The notes under the pieces are model-generated. The model saw only the letters and a list, made by a program, of their open reading frames with translations. It was not told where the DNA came from and ran no database searches. Shown piece by piece: positions 1-7,230 of a stretch of DNA of 64,000 nt. A program made the position numbers and the translations under genes. The first letter of the stretch is position 1. Every line of letters starts with the position of its first letter. The stretch covers positions 1 to 64,000 of the forward strand of contig CAVYPR010000003.1 of the NCBI GenBank assembly GCA_963770505.1. The letters run 5' to 3'. The stretch comes from CAVYPR01 sp963770505 (GTDB taxonomy: Bacteria; Actinomycetota; Acidimicrobiia; Acidimicrobiales; RAAP-2).

Positions 1-191
1 GGTAGGGGGCGGGTACCCCGTTCGCGTGGACGGTCGGCTCGATCGGAGTCGGATCACAGGCCTTGTGCTGATGGCCGCACCAGGTGCCGGCCGTCAAACG
101 TTGTCCTCGTTGCCGTTGCTGAGTCCGCGGGCGGGAAGCCGGCCGATTGATGAAGTTGGCTAGATCTCCCAACGACCAGGGAGGTACTGCC

Positions 192-1103
192 ATGACCACC
201 ATTGACGCCCCGGCGCAGGCGATCGAACTGCCGGGTCTCCATCACCAGTTCAATGAAGCCGAGCTGGCCGCTGCGGCATTCTTGGCCCGCTACAGCGGCC
301 GGACGCTTGAGGCGTACCGACACGACCTGCGGTCCTTCTTCCAGTGGGCGGCCGACGTCGGACTCGAGATCCTCGAAGCGACCCGCCCGCACATCGAGCT
401 CTTCCGCAGCGCCCTCGAGACCCGGGAGCTGGCCCCAGCCACCATCGACCGTCGGCTCTCGACCGTCTGCGGCTTCTACCGCTTCGCGCATATCGACGGC
501 CGGATCGGCTCGAACCCGGCGCAGTACGTGCGGCGCCCGCAGGTCCACCGATCCGATGGGCGCGGCCTCGACCGCTCCGAGCTGGGCCGGTTCCTCTTCG
601 CCGCCGAGTCCTACGACCACGACCACGCCGCCCTCGCGGTGCTGCTGGGGCTGAACGGCCTGCGGGTGAGCGAGGCCTGCGGGACGAACGTCGAGGACCT
701 CGGTCTTGAACGCGGTCATCGGACCCTTCGGATCATGGGGAAGGGCAACAAGCCGGCGGTCATCCCCCTCGTGCCGAGAACCGCCCGAACCGTGGACCTG
801 GCCGTTGGGGAGCGGGCCGAGGGTCCGATCCTGCGACGTCACGACGGGGTGCGCCTCGACCGCCGCACGGCACACCGCTGGGTGCGCTCCATCGCCAAGC
901 GCGCCGGGCTCGGGTTGGTGCACCCCCACATGCTGCGGGCCGCCTTCATCATGGCCGCGCTCGACGCAGGGGTGCCGTTGCGTGACGTCCAGCTGGCCGC
1001 CCGGCACGCTGATCCCCGGACGACCACCATCTACGACCACCGGCGACAGGGTTTCGACCGCCATGCCGCATATGTGGTGGTCGCCTTCGTTACCGGCGGG
1101 TGA
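192..1103 (+). CDS. Tyrosine recombinase (integrase of a mobile element)
   Basis: Site-specific recombinase of about 303 residues that would catalyse integration or excision of the surrounding element. An N-terminal SAM-like core-binding domain (about 20-110) precedes the catalytic domain. The visible catalytic set is Arg158 (GLRVSE), Lys184/187 (GKGNK), His246 and Arg249 (HMLR), His272 (RHADP) and Tyr281 (TIYDH), so the active site looks complete. ATG 192 is chosen over ATG 147 because AGGGAGGT sits about 8 bases upstream of it. It lies at the left edge of a mobilization module, which suggests it is that element's integrase; XerC/D-type chromosomal recombinases share the fold but do not sit beside relaxases. 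Confidence 0.88.
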   Translation: MTTIDAPAQAIELPGLHHQFNEAELAAAAFLARYSGRTLEAYRHDLRSFFQWAADVGLEILEATRPHIELFRSALETRELAPATIDRRLSTVCGFYRFAHIDGRIGSNPAQYVRRPQVHRSDGRGLDRSELGRFLFAAESYDHDHAALAVLLGLNGLRVSEACGTNVEDLGLERGHRTLRIMGKGNKPAVIPLVPRTARTVDLAVGERAEGPILRRHDGVRLDRRTAHRWVRSIAKRAGLGLVHPHMLRAAFIMAALDAGVPLRDVQLAARHADPRTTTIYDHRRQGFDRHAAYVVVAFVTGG

Positions 1104-1112
1104 CCTTTCCCG

Positions 1113-2183
1113 TCACGTGGGGGTGGTCGGGGACCGCCAGGTCTCAAGAACCGATTCGACGCCGGGCCGGACCCGAGCGCGTGCCTCGTCCCGGTGCACA
1201 CCCGCCATCAAAAGCCTGTCGTAGCCGGTGTCGCGGTGGCGGACCGAGGCCACCACGGCCAGCGTCACGGCTTCGGGTTCGAGGGCGCGGCCGGCGGCGC
1301 TGCGCCCCACCCGGCCCGAGTCCCGGGTCCCGGCGTGGCCGGCGATCTCGGCTGCCCGGTCGGGCGGGCACGACGGGAACAACCGGAGGATCTCAGCAGC
1401 GAACTCGCGTTGCAACGCCTCGTCGCCAGCCGGCCGGCGCTCGGCCTCGCGCTCCCTGCGCACTTGGCGCGTGTCCTCGTCGGCCAGGCAGGCTGCTTCG
1501 GCCCGGGTGAGCGCCCCTTCTTGGACCAGGAGCCCCTGGCGCTCGTAGCGCCTCCTCGACCGGCTGAAGCGGACCACGACGGCGGCCAACTCGCTCTCCT
1601 TCTTGGCCCGACGGCTGAGGGCGGTGTTCCCCGAGGGGAGGAACACCAACTCGCCCAGGTCGGCACAGTCCAGGCAAAGGGGCCCGTCGCCTTCCATGAA
1701 GAGCAGGTCCCCGGTGCCGCCGCACTCGGTGCACTCCCAGTCCTTCAAAGCTGCGACGACCAAGAGGTCTGGAGGCCGGCTCTCCTGCTCGGTCAGGCGC
1801 CGCCGTTGGGCTTCGGAGAGCTCGGGGGAGGCCCAGAGCGTCCGCCAGACACGCTCGGTGTCCGGATCACCGCTTTCTGAGAACCGCAGCGGTCGGCGGT
1901 CCCTGGTCCGGGCCACGTAAGCCGCTTCGATCGGTTGCAGTCCCCTGGCCCCAGCCCAGCGCTCGAGAGCGCCCAGAGCGGCCGCGAGCTGACCTGGGTC
2001 GGCCGAGATCGCACCCTCGAGGCACTCGATCCGGCCCTGCCGCCACCGATCCACGGCCGGCCTTGCCAGCCAGCCGATCCCCACCATCACGTCGATGGCC
2101 GTGACGGCCTTGCGTTCACCAAGGGCAGCCTCAGCCGCTTCGGCGACCTGACCCGCCACCCGATTCCGGGTGCCCGTGCTCAC
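1113..2183 (-). CDS. DUF2293 domain protein with a Cys4 zinc-ribbon-like motif
   Basis: Protein of 356 residues that starts at GTG with GAGG a few bases upstream. The C-terminal quarter matches the DUF2293 pattern: FPSCP followed by the RVGRS motif, a segment like LAVVASVRHRDTGYD with LL, then a conserved Glu-Ala-Arg and a final Trp. The middle carries two CxxC pairs (CTEC, and CLDC about 20 residues later) that look like a treble-clef or zinc ribbon, followed by a basic helical region. The biochemical function of DUF2293 is not known to me. The gene is convergent with the integrase (9-base gap) and may be element cargo or a nucleic-acid-binding accessory factor. The domain call is firm, the role is not. 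Confidence 0.75.
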   Translation of the reverse strand: MSTGTRNRVAGQVAEAAEAALGERKAVTAIDVMVGIGWLARPAVDRWRQGRIECLEGAISADPGQLAAALGALERWAGARGLQPIEAAYVARTRDRRPLRFSESGDPDTERVWRTLWASPELSEAQRRRLTEQESRPPDLLVVAALKDWECTECGGTGDLLFMEGDGPLCLDCADLGELVFLPSGNTALSRRAKKESELAAVVVRFSRSRRRYERQGLLVQEGALTRAEAACLADEDTRQVRREREAERRPAGDEALQREFAAEILRLFPSCPPDRAAEIAGHAGTRDSGRVGRSAAGRALEPEAVTLAVVASVRHRDTGYDRLLMAGVHRDEARARVRPGVESVLETWRSPTTPT

Positions 2184-2307
2184 GCCTCAAGGCTACGACG
2201 CACACGGTCCCCGTCGACCCAGGCCACGATCCTCGGATGGGTCGATCGATGCGCGGCAAGGTCGTCGCGACGGGTCCAGCAGGAATGTCCCCCGGGCAGC
2301 AAGATAG

Positions 2308-2327
2308 TGTTTCGGCCAGCCGAAACA
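2308..2327. repeat. Perfect 9-base inverted repeat around CA
   Basis: TGTTTCGGC-CA-GCCGAAACA is a perfect palindrome of two 9-base arms about 125 bases upstream of the DUF2293 start. The outer six bases of each arm match those of the parS consensus (TGTTTC...GAAACA), but the centre is longer and different, so a canonical ParB site is not claimed. Operator, relaxase/oriT hairpin or partition-like site are all possible. Confidence 0.5.
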
Positions 2328-2478
2328 ACCTTGGTCGTGGCCGGGGGGCCTACGACGGGGCGGCAGCTCGCGGAGGCTGCCGTCGCTGCGCTGGCCGGGG
2401 ACGACCGGGGGCGGAGTTACCCCTATTCAGCCCAGTACACACCCCGTTTCACCGGACTGCGCTTGCAACGAAAGCGAC

Positions 2479-2512
2479 GTCCCTGCAACGTCCCCAGGAA
2501 CGTCCCAAGCCC
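2479..2512. repeat. Iterated 11-12 base direct repeats, left copy
   Basis: Three adjacent units beginning with GTCCC: GTCCCTGCAAC, GTCCCCAGGAAC and GTCCCAAGCCC. The central unit and the following GTCCC (2490-2506) are identical to 17 bases at 4984-5000, on the other side of the mobilization genes. They could be recombinase/excisionase arm sites, iterons or part of oriT. Confidence 0.5.
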
Positions 2513-2574
2513 TGGTAGGAGGCCTCTTTTCGGCGCGGGAGTGAGCTATGTGGCCGAAGGGCCCCGGGCGAGCG

Positions 2575-4146
2575 TCAGCGTCCGCTGTCTACGCCCTTCT
2601 CCCGCCCTGTTGGCGCTCGCGACAGCCTCAGCGCCAGTGGGCGAACATGATCCGGGAAGGGCCCGCCTCGGCCCGTCTGGCGTCCGCTAAGCCGGTCTGT
2701 CCGATCGAGCTTCGTGGCCGCCGCTGCCAGCTGTGCGGAGAGCCGCTGTTGGCCACGGGCCCCTTCGATCTGTGCCACGAGGTGGAGGTGGCGGGTGAGG
2801 GCCACCAACAGCATGGCCCAACCCGTCCCACGGTCATCCGGCCCGAGGTGCGCCTGGCTCACGACCATCGCCGCGCCCCGGTATCCGCGGACCGCCGAGC
2901 GCGGCGGCGGGGTGTCCGTCGGGGCCACCTGGCCTGCCTGGGCAAGGAGGTCGGCTGCTCGGGCGAGCGGGCCCGGGCGGCGGCCCTCCAAGCGCCGGGA
3001 CCACGCGGCGTAGAGCCCGGAGAGTTCCCGGGCGACGACCGGCCACTGCGAGGAGTCGGCGGGCAGGTGCAAAAGGGCGTCGTAGGACTTGTCGAGGATC
3101 CGGGAAAATCGGCGCCACTCCTCGGATGGCACGCGGTTGATCTCTCGTCCCCAGTGCCCAGGTGATCGCCACACCTCGGCTGCAGCGGCGGTCTCGGCCG
3201 GCGTCGCCTCCCAGAACTGGCGGAGCTGGGGGAGAGACAGGTCAGAGCCGAGCCGGCCTCCGCCGAACCACACCGTCTCGCCCTTCTGACCCAGACCGAC
3301 CGAGTACCCGACGACCGCTTCGGTCCCCTCTGCGGGCACGCCCGCCCCCCACCGGGGCCGGACGACGACGCCGGACAACCGGAGGCGGCGGACGAACTCA
3401 CCCTCGTTGGCCGAGGCGGTGCGGGCTGCTCGGACGAGGCGCGCCAGGGTCGTGCGCACGGCCTCGGGTCGCCCGTCACGCCTTGCTCGCTCGATCTCGG
3501 CACGGGTGAGCCCGGGAACGCCTCGGGTCGCCCGGCCGCCCACGACCACGAGCCCGTACTGGCGCTCTACCTCGGCGGCGTAGGCCGACACCTTCTGGTA
3601 GTCCCGGAACACTGTCGCCTTGGTGCCGTCGTCTCGGACGATGGTCGCCGCGATGTGGACGTGGTCGTGACCGTTCACCGACACCCCGTGACGTACTGCC
3701 ACCCAGCGGACCGGGGCCTTCCCGCCCGCCTCGGTGAAGCCCATACGGTCCATCGCCCCCTGGGTGATCGCCCCCCACTCCGCATCGCTCAACTGCCGGT
3801 CACCGACGGGAATCGAGAGCGACATGTGCCAGACGTGGCCCGGGCCGCGCCCGTGCTCCTCGACAATGCCGGAGAGCTGGCCCGGGCCGTCGCCGGTGAC
3901 CTGGTTGACCTTCGCCCGCCGGAGCGCGCCCTGTGCCGGCACCTTGAACTTGACCCGCATGGCGTCCATTCGCTGGCCCAGGGCCGCCACCTGGGCCGTG
4001 TCAAGCTCCTCGCCCACCGGCGTCGCACGAAGCGAGCGCGCCAGGGCAACAGCGTGCTGGTCCCGGTGCTCGTTTGCCCGCCCCGGCCCGAACAGGTAAC
4101 GGACCAGCCGGGGCAGGTCCGTCCCTCGGGTGATCTTCACGATCAC
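2575..4146 (-). CDS. MOB-family relaxase (mobilization nuclease)
   Basis: Relaxase of about 523 residues that would nick one strand at oriT and pilot the DNA during conjugative mobilization. The N-terminal 200 residues show His107 (HMSLSIP) and a histidine cluster NGHDHVHIA (His160, His162, His164), the metal-binding motif of relaxase/VirD2-like nucleases; an early Tyr17 (RYLFGPG) is a candidate nucleophile. The C-terminal 300 residues have no recognisable domain. The GTG start at 4146 overlaps the MobC stop by GTGA, implying translational coupling, so a longer reading to 4326 is rejected. No type IV secretion or coupling-protein gene is visible, so the element would need help from another conjugative element. 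Confidence 0.88.
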   Translation of the reverse strand: MIVKITRGTDLPRLVRYLFGPGRANEHRDQHAVALARSLRATPVGEELDTAQVAALGQRMDAMRVKFKVPAQGALRRAKVNQVTGDGPGQLSGIVEEHGRGPGHVWHMSLSIPVGDRQLSDAEWGAITQGAMDRMGFTEAGGKAPVRWVAVRHGVSVNGHDHVHIAATIVRDDGTKATVFRDYQKVSAYAAEVERQYGLVVVGGRATRGVPGLTRAEIERARRDGRPEAVRTTLARLVRAARTASANEGEFVRRLRLSGVVVRPRWGAGVPAEGTEAVVGYSVGLGQKGETVWFGGGRLGSDLSLPQLRQFWEATPAETAAAAEVWRSPGHWGREINRVPSEEWRRFSRILDKSYDALLHLPADSSQWPVVARELSGLYAAWSRRLEGRRPGPLARAADLLAQAGQVAPTDTPPPRSAVRGYRGAAMVVSQAHLGPDDRGTGWAMLLVALTRHLHLVAQIEGARGQQRLSAQLAAAATKLDRTDRLSGRQTGRGGPFPDHVRPLALRLSRAPTGREKGVDSGR

Positions 4147-4571
4147 GGCTGGCTCGCCGCTTGCCCCATCGCCACGACGGACTCCGCGGCCTGTCGCAGC
4201 GCCGCCAGGACCTGAGCCGCATCCTCGGGCGCCAGCCCGCCGGCATCCCCGGTTGCGAGCAGCGCCTCGATCCCTTCTACCGCCGTCCACATGATCCTCT
4301 CGGCCCGGCCCACCTCGGCCGCCCACAGCCGGCGCTCCGAGGCGGTCTCGCGCTGCTCGAGTGCGGCGCCAGCCACGTACCGGGCCACACTGATGCCGGC
4401 GGCCGTGGATCGGCGCGCAAGCTCTTCTACCTCTGCATCGGACGCCCGGAATGTCACCCGGTGGATGCGAGGCCCGTCGAGTGAACGGTGCCGTCGGGGG
4501 ACGCCCGGCTTCCCGGGCCCTGCGGCGGCGCCGGGGTCACCGGGTGGACGAAAGCTGGGCTCCGTCGTCAC
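4143..4571 (-). CDS. MobC-like relaxosome accessory protein
   Basis: Protein of 142 residues just upstream of the relaxase and coupled to it by a GTGA overlap. After a Gly/Pro-rich N-terminus, residues about 36-70 (HRVTFRASDAEVEELA followed by ISVARYV) resemble the ribbon-helix-helix region of MobC proteins that bind oriT and assist nicking. The rest is alpha-helical and Ala/Glu-rich. The start is GTG with only a weak ribosome-binding sequence. The relaxase context makes the call fairly safe; binding specificity cannot be read. Confidence 0.75.
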   Translation of the reverse strand: MTTEPSFRPPGDPGAAAGPGKPGVPRRHRSLDGPRIHRVTFRASDAEVEELARRSTAAGISVARYVAGAALEQRETASERRLWAAEVGRAERIMWTAVEGIEALLATGDAGGLAPEDAAQVLAALRQAAESVVAMGQAASQP

Positions 4572-4628
4572 TCTGCCAGCTTCCGATTGCCGTAAGAGGA
4601 CCTGGCCGACCGATGATTTTCGTCGGGG

Positions 4629-4961
4629 TCAGCGGATGGTACGCAGCGACGCCGGGTGGGCGATGGAGGGGACGTCCGACCCAGAGCCATCTACGAGGCG
4701 AGTGACCGGGTCCGATCCGGAGTTGGCGGCGGTGTCCATGCCCACGAGCTCGAGCAGGGCACGCTTTGGGATGAGTCGGCGCCGTCCCAGTCGGATGACC
4801 GGGAGCTCTCCTCTGGCTACCAGCTCGTAGGCGAAGGCACGGGATATGCCGAGCAGCTCGCCGGCTTCGGCCACGGTGAACACCAGCCGTTCGCTTACAG
4901 CGAGCGGGGGCGTCGGGATGGTCCGGGACGGGTTCGAATGGGTGGTCGTGGCGATGGTCAT
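4629..4961 (-). CDS. Excisionase-like helix-turn-helix DNA-binding protein
   Basis: Protein of 110 residues. Residues about 25-72 form a MerR-like HTH_17 domain typical of excisionases and small element regulators: FTVAEAGELLGIS, AYELVARGELPVIRLGRR and a final Pro-Lys-Arg-Ala-Leu helix. The C-terminal tail is unremarkable. It sits 57 bases upstream of mobC on the same strand, so one transcript for xis-like gene, mobC and relaxase is plausible. The GTCCCCAGGAAC repeats lie just upstream of its start and may be its binding sites. It could act as recombination directionality factor for the integrase at 192-1103 or as a repressor of the mob operon. Confidence 0.8.
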   Translation of the reverse strand: MTIATTTHSNPSRTIPTPPLAVSERLVFTVAEAGELLGISRAFAYELVARGELPVIRLGRRRLIPKRALLELVGMDTAANSGSDPVTRLVDGSGSDVPSIAHPASLRTIR

Positions 4962-4983
4962 GGAGTAACAGTGCGCTCTCGAT

Positions 4984-5019
4984 GTCCCCAGGAACGTCCC
5001 CAGGAACGTACCCAGCAGA
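4984..5019. repeat. Iterated 12-base direct repeats, right copy
   Basis: Two perfect tandem units GTCCCCAGGAAC (4984-4995 and 4996-5007) followed by a degenerate third, GTACCCAGCAGA. They lie immediately upstream of the excisionase-like gene. A 17-base block is shared exactly with 2490-2506, so the repeats bracket the xis-mob operon. Confidence 0.6.
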
Positions 5020-5106
5020 GAAAATCCGGCATTTTCTGACCGACTGTTGCTTGAAGATGGTCAGACGGCTCATGAGCCTCGGTGGGCGAGTGCCTCGGCG
5101 CCAAGG

Positions 5107-5169
5107 AGGTATACCTTAGTGGTACCTAGTACCTCAGTAAATAGTGAGGTATAGTAATCAACTGAGGTA
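5107..5169 (+). promoter_or_regulatory. Palindrome-rich promoter/operator of the AbiE-like operon
   Basis: An AT-rich island in otherwise GC-rich DNA. It contains AGGTATACCT (5107-5116), GGTACC (5121-5126), TACCTCA (5130-5136) facing TGAGGTA (5145-5151), and a further TGAGGTA (5163-5169) that overlaps the likely ribosome-binding sequence of the gene at 5175. TATAGTAAT at 5150-5158 could supply a -10 element. AbiEi antitoxins of the type IV systems are known to bind inverted repeats in their own promoter; autoregulation here is inferred. Confidence 0.6.
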
Positions 5170-5174
5170 TATCC

Positions 5175-6191
5175 ATGGCTCGTCTATCTCCGTCCTCCGA
5201 CATTCGTCGCCGCCAGGAAGAGGTGCTCCGCAGCATCCTGCCGCCAACGGCCAAAGTCACCGTTCGCCGGGATGGCCCGGTGCTGGAGGCCCGAGTGAAC
5301 GGAATGCGGCTCCGGGTGGCGTGGGGAGGTGAGGGTTGGACCACGGACGTGAGGCCGCTTCTAGCCGGCGATGCCGGTCGCCCGGATGTCGTCATGGCCC
5401 GGCGAATCTCGCCGGGTGCCCGGAAGCTCCTGGAGCAGACCCATGTCGGTTGGGCTGACGAAACCGGGGCCGCGGAGATTGCCGCCGGAACGCTTGTGGT
5501 GTCCCGGACCGGTCAGCCCGAAGCGCCGAAAGCCCGGACCACCCATTGGACCCCCGCAGTCCTGGCCGTCGCGGAAGCGCTTCTCTGCGGGCTGAGGCCA
5601 ACGGTGAAGGCAACGCAGGAGGCGACGGGACTCTCGGCCGGAAGCTGCACCCACGCACTCCAGGTCCTGGGAGAACTGGAGCTAGTCGAGTCCACCACGG
5701 GCCGTGGGCCTAGGTCGGGGCGCACCGTGCGGGATCGACACGCGCTCCTCGCGGCTTACGCTACGGCCGCCGAATCCCTCCGGCCTGCGACCAATCTCCG
5801 AGTTGGAGTCACCTGGCGCGACCCCATCGAGGGATTGCGACAGACCGGTGCGGTGTGGGATCGGACGAACACCCAATGGGCGGCGACGGGGGCCGCCGCC
5901 GCCGCCCTGCTCGGGCCGTACCAGACCTCGGTGACGACGACGGAGGTCTACGTCGGTGCCGAGACCGCCGTGGGACTGGAGGATGTTGCTCGAAAGGCGA
6001 AGCTGCGCCCGCTGGAAGGGGGTCGCCTGGTGTTGCGCCCGTTCCCCACCCTTGCCGTCTCCCGGCTTGTCGAGCGAGTGCAAGACGTGGTCGTGGCCCC
6101 GTGGCCGCGCGTCTATGCCGACCTGCGGCCGCTGGGAGTGCGCGGCGAAGAGGCAGCCGAACACTTGGCGGAGGTGAATGATGTCGACTGA
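5175..6191 (+). CDS. AbiEi-type antitoxin/transcriptional regulator
   Basis: Protein of 338 residues. The N-terminal part (about 70-115: RPDVVMARRISPGARKLL, then WADETGAAEI) resembles the degenerate nuclease-like region of actinobacterial AbiEi-like regulators. Residues about 128-165 look like a winged helix (TVKATQEATGLS, then ALQVLGELELVE), and the C-terminus ends in the family-typical RVYADLRPLGVRGEEAAEHL. It is followed by a nucleotidyltransferase gene that overlaps its end, the usual antitoxin-toxin order of type IV AbiE systems. Expected roles are repression of its own promoter and neutralisation of the toxin. The fold assignment rests on pattern recognition. Confidence 0.7.
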   Translation: MARLSPSSDIRRRQEEVLRSILPPTAKVTVRRDGPVLEARVNGMRLRVAWGGEGWTTDVRPLLAGDAGRPDVVMARRISPGARKLLEQTHVGWADETGAAEIAAGTLVVSRTGQPEAPKARTTHWTPAVLAVAEALLCGLRPTVKATQEATGLSAGSCTHALQVLGELELVESTTGRGPRSGRTVRDRHALLAAYATAAESLRPATNLRVGVTWRDPIEGLRQTGAVWDRTNTQWAATGAAAAALLGPYQTSVTTTEVYVGAETAVGLEDVARKAKLRPLEGGRLVLRPFPTLAVSRLVERVQDVVVAPWPRVYADLRPLGVRGEEAAEHLAEVNDVD

Positions 6192-7020
6192 CGAGTCGCC
6201 TCGGACCCGCACTGCGCGGGCCGCTGCCGAGCGGGCGTTGATTCGGGTCGTCCACCACTACGGCTCCCGACCGGAGTTCGTCGTACTGGGCGGACTGGTT
6301 CCGGCGTTGCTGTGCTCGGGCAGCGACTACGCGCATGCTGGGACCACCGATGTGGACGTCCAAGTCAACCTTGAGATCGCTGCCGGAGCGGTCAACGGTG
6401 CCCGCCTCGAACAAGCGCTCCGCAATGCGGAATTTGAACCGGAGACAGGCCGGGGGTGGCGCTGGACGGTCGTGGGAGGCTCGCCGAGGACCGTCGTGAA
6501 GTTCGAGTTGCTGGCCGATCTGGCCGATCAGCCCGCCGAGGCGCTGATTCGATTCGATGGCGCCGACCGCTTGGGGGCGGTCAACTTGCGGGGTACCCAG
6601 TTTGCCGCTCGGGATGTTGAGGTTCGGAGGCTTACCGACCGTCATCAGGGCATAGAGCAGACGGCCGAAATCAACGTCACCGGACTGGCCGGCTACTTGC
6701 TGGCGAAGATCTCGGCCGCACGGTCCCGCCGATTGCCAAAGGATTGGTACGACACGGCATACGTGCTGATCCATAACGACGCAGGGGGACCCGAAGCCGC
6801 AGCCGCCACCGTCCGCGCCAAGTTCGGGGCTGAACTTGTAGGCGAGGTACGCACGGCGCTCGATGACCTTCTCACCAACTTTGCCGACCCTGACGCTCAG
6901 GGTGCGATTGCGTACCAAAGCCAGATGGCGCTCGACTACCCAGAGCTCGATGGTGCGGTCACGGCCGCCGACTCGGTCATTGCCGTCGACGCGTTCTATC
7001 GGACGTTGTTCGAGGATTGA
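6181..7020 (+). CDS. AbiEii-like nucleotidyltransferase toxin
   Basis: Protein of about 279 residues with the MNT-fold signature: LGGLVPALL followed by GTTDVDVQVNL, giving the metal-binding Asp-x-Asp pair, and VVKFELLADL downstream. This is the AbiEii/DUF1814 pattern; related toxins such as MenT transfer nucleotides to tRNA and arrest growth, giving phage resistance or element maintenance. ATG 6181 is preferred over ATG 6178 because GGAGGT (6170-6175) is better spaced from it; both overlap the antitoxin gene, so translation is probably coupled. Its place on a mobile element fits a defence or addiction role. Confidence 0.72.
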   Translation: MSTDESPRTRTARAAAERALIRVVHHYGSRPEFVVLGGLVPALLCSGSDYAHAGTTDVDVQVNLEIAAGAVNGARLEQALRNAEFEPETGRGWRWTVVGGSPRTVVKFELLADLADQPAEALIRFDGADRLGAVNLRGTQFAARDVEVRRLTDRHQGIEQTAEINVTGLAGYLLAKISAARSRRLPKDWYDTAYVLIHNDAGGPEAAAATVRAKFGAELVGEVRTALDDLLTNFADPDAQGAIAYQSQMALDYPELDGAVTAADSVIAVDAFYRTLFED

Positions 7021-7057
7021 GAATTGCAGGCCGAGGATCCGGCCCCTGAGGACCATG

Positions 7058-7079
7058 TTTGTCCATCCTTTTGTCCATC
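7058..7079. repeat. Tandem TTTGTCCATC repeat
   Basis: TTTGTCCATC occurs at 7058-7067 and 7070-7079, just after the AbiEii-like gene and before the tRNA-like sequence. Short direct repeats beside a candidate attachment site may be recombinase arm-binding sites; this is inference. Confidence 0.35.
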
Positions 7080-7199
7080 TTTTCAGTGGAATTTAATTCG
7101 CCAGGTGGACTCAGCGAACACTCGCAGCGCCTTGACCAGGAAGACCGCGATTCAGTCCGAATCAGTGGACGTGCCTGGCGGAACTCTCAAGGAGGAGAC

Positions 7200-7224
7200 A
7201 CGGGTTCGACCCCCGTTGGGGCTG
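7200..7224 (+). other. tRNA 3'-end-like sequence, candidate attachment site
   Basis: ACGGG-TTCGACC-CCCGT (7200-7216) forms a perfect T-arm with a canonical TTCGA loop, followed by TGGGGCT-G, which has the layout of an acceptor strand plus discriminator base. No matching tRNA 5' half lies in the preceding 80 bases, so this is a fragment. Integrative elements commonly leave such a tRNA or tmRNA 3'-end copy at one end, and this lies at the far end of the integrase-mob-AbiE block. The intact gene would be to the left of the window. Confidence 0.4.
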
Positions 7225-7230
7225 CCCCAG

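Larger units (their letters stand above)
2184..2574. other. Gene-free region between DUF2293 and relaxase genes
   Basis: About 390 bases without a convincing gene, lying upstream of the DUF2293 gene and downstream of the relaxase gene. It holds a perfect 20-base interrupted palindrome (2308-2327) and a cluster of GTCCC-type iterated repeats (2479-2512). Both look like protein-binding or transfer/replication signals of the mobile element. Confidence 0.5.

Noticed and set aside
2308..2327. Canonical parS site
   Set aside because: Only the outer arms match; the 16-base consensus TGTTTCACGTGAAACA is not present and no parAB genes are nearby.
7141..7230. A complete tRNA gene ending at the T-arm
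   Set aside because: No matching acceptor 5' strand, D-arm or anticodon arm can be found upstream; only a 3'-end fragment is supported.
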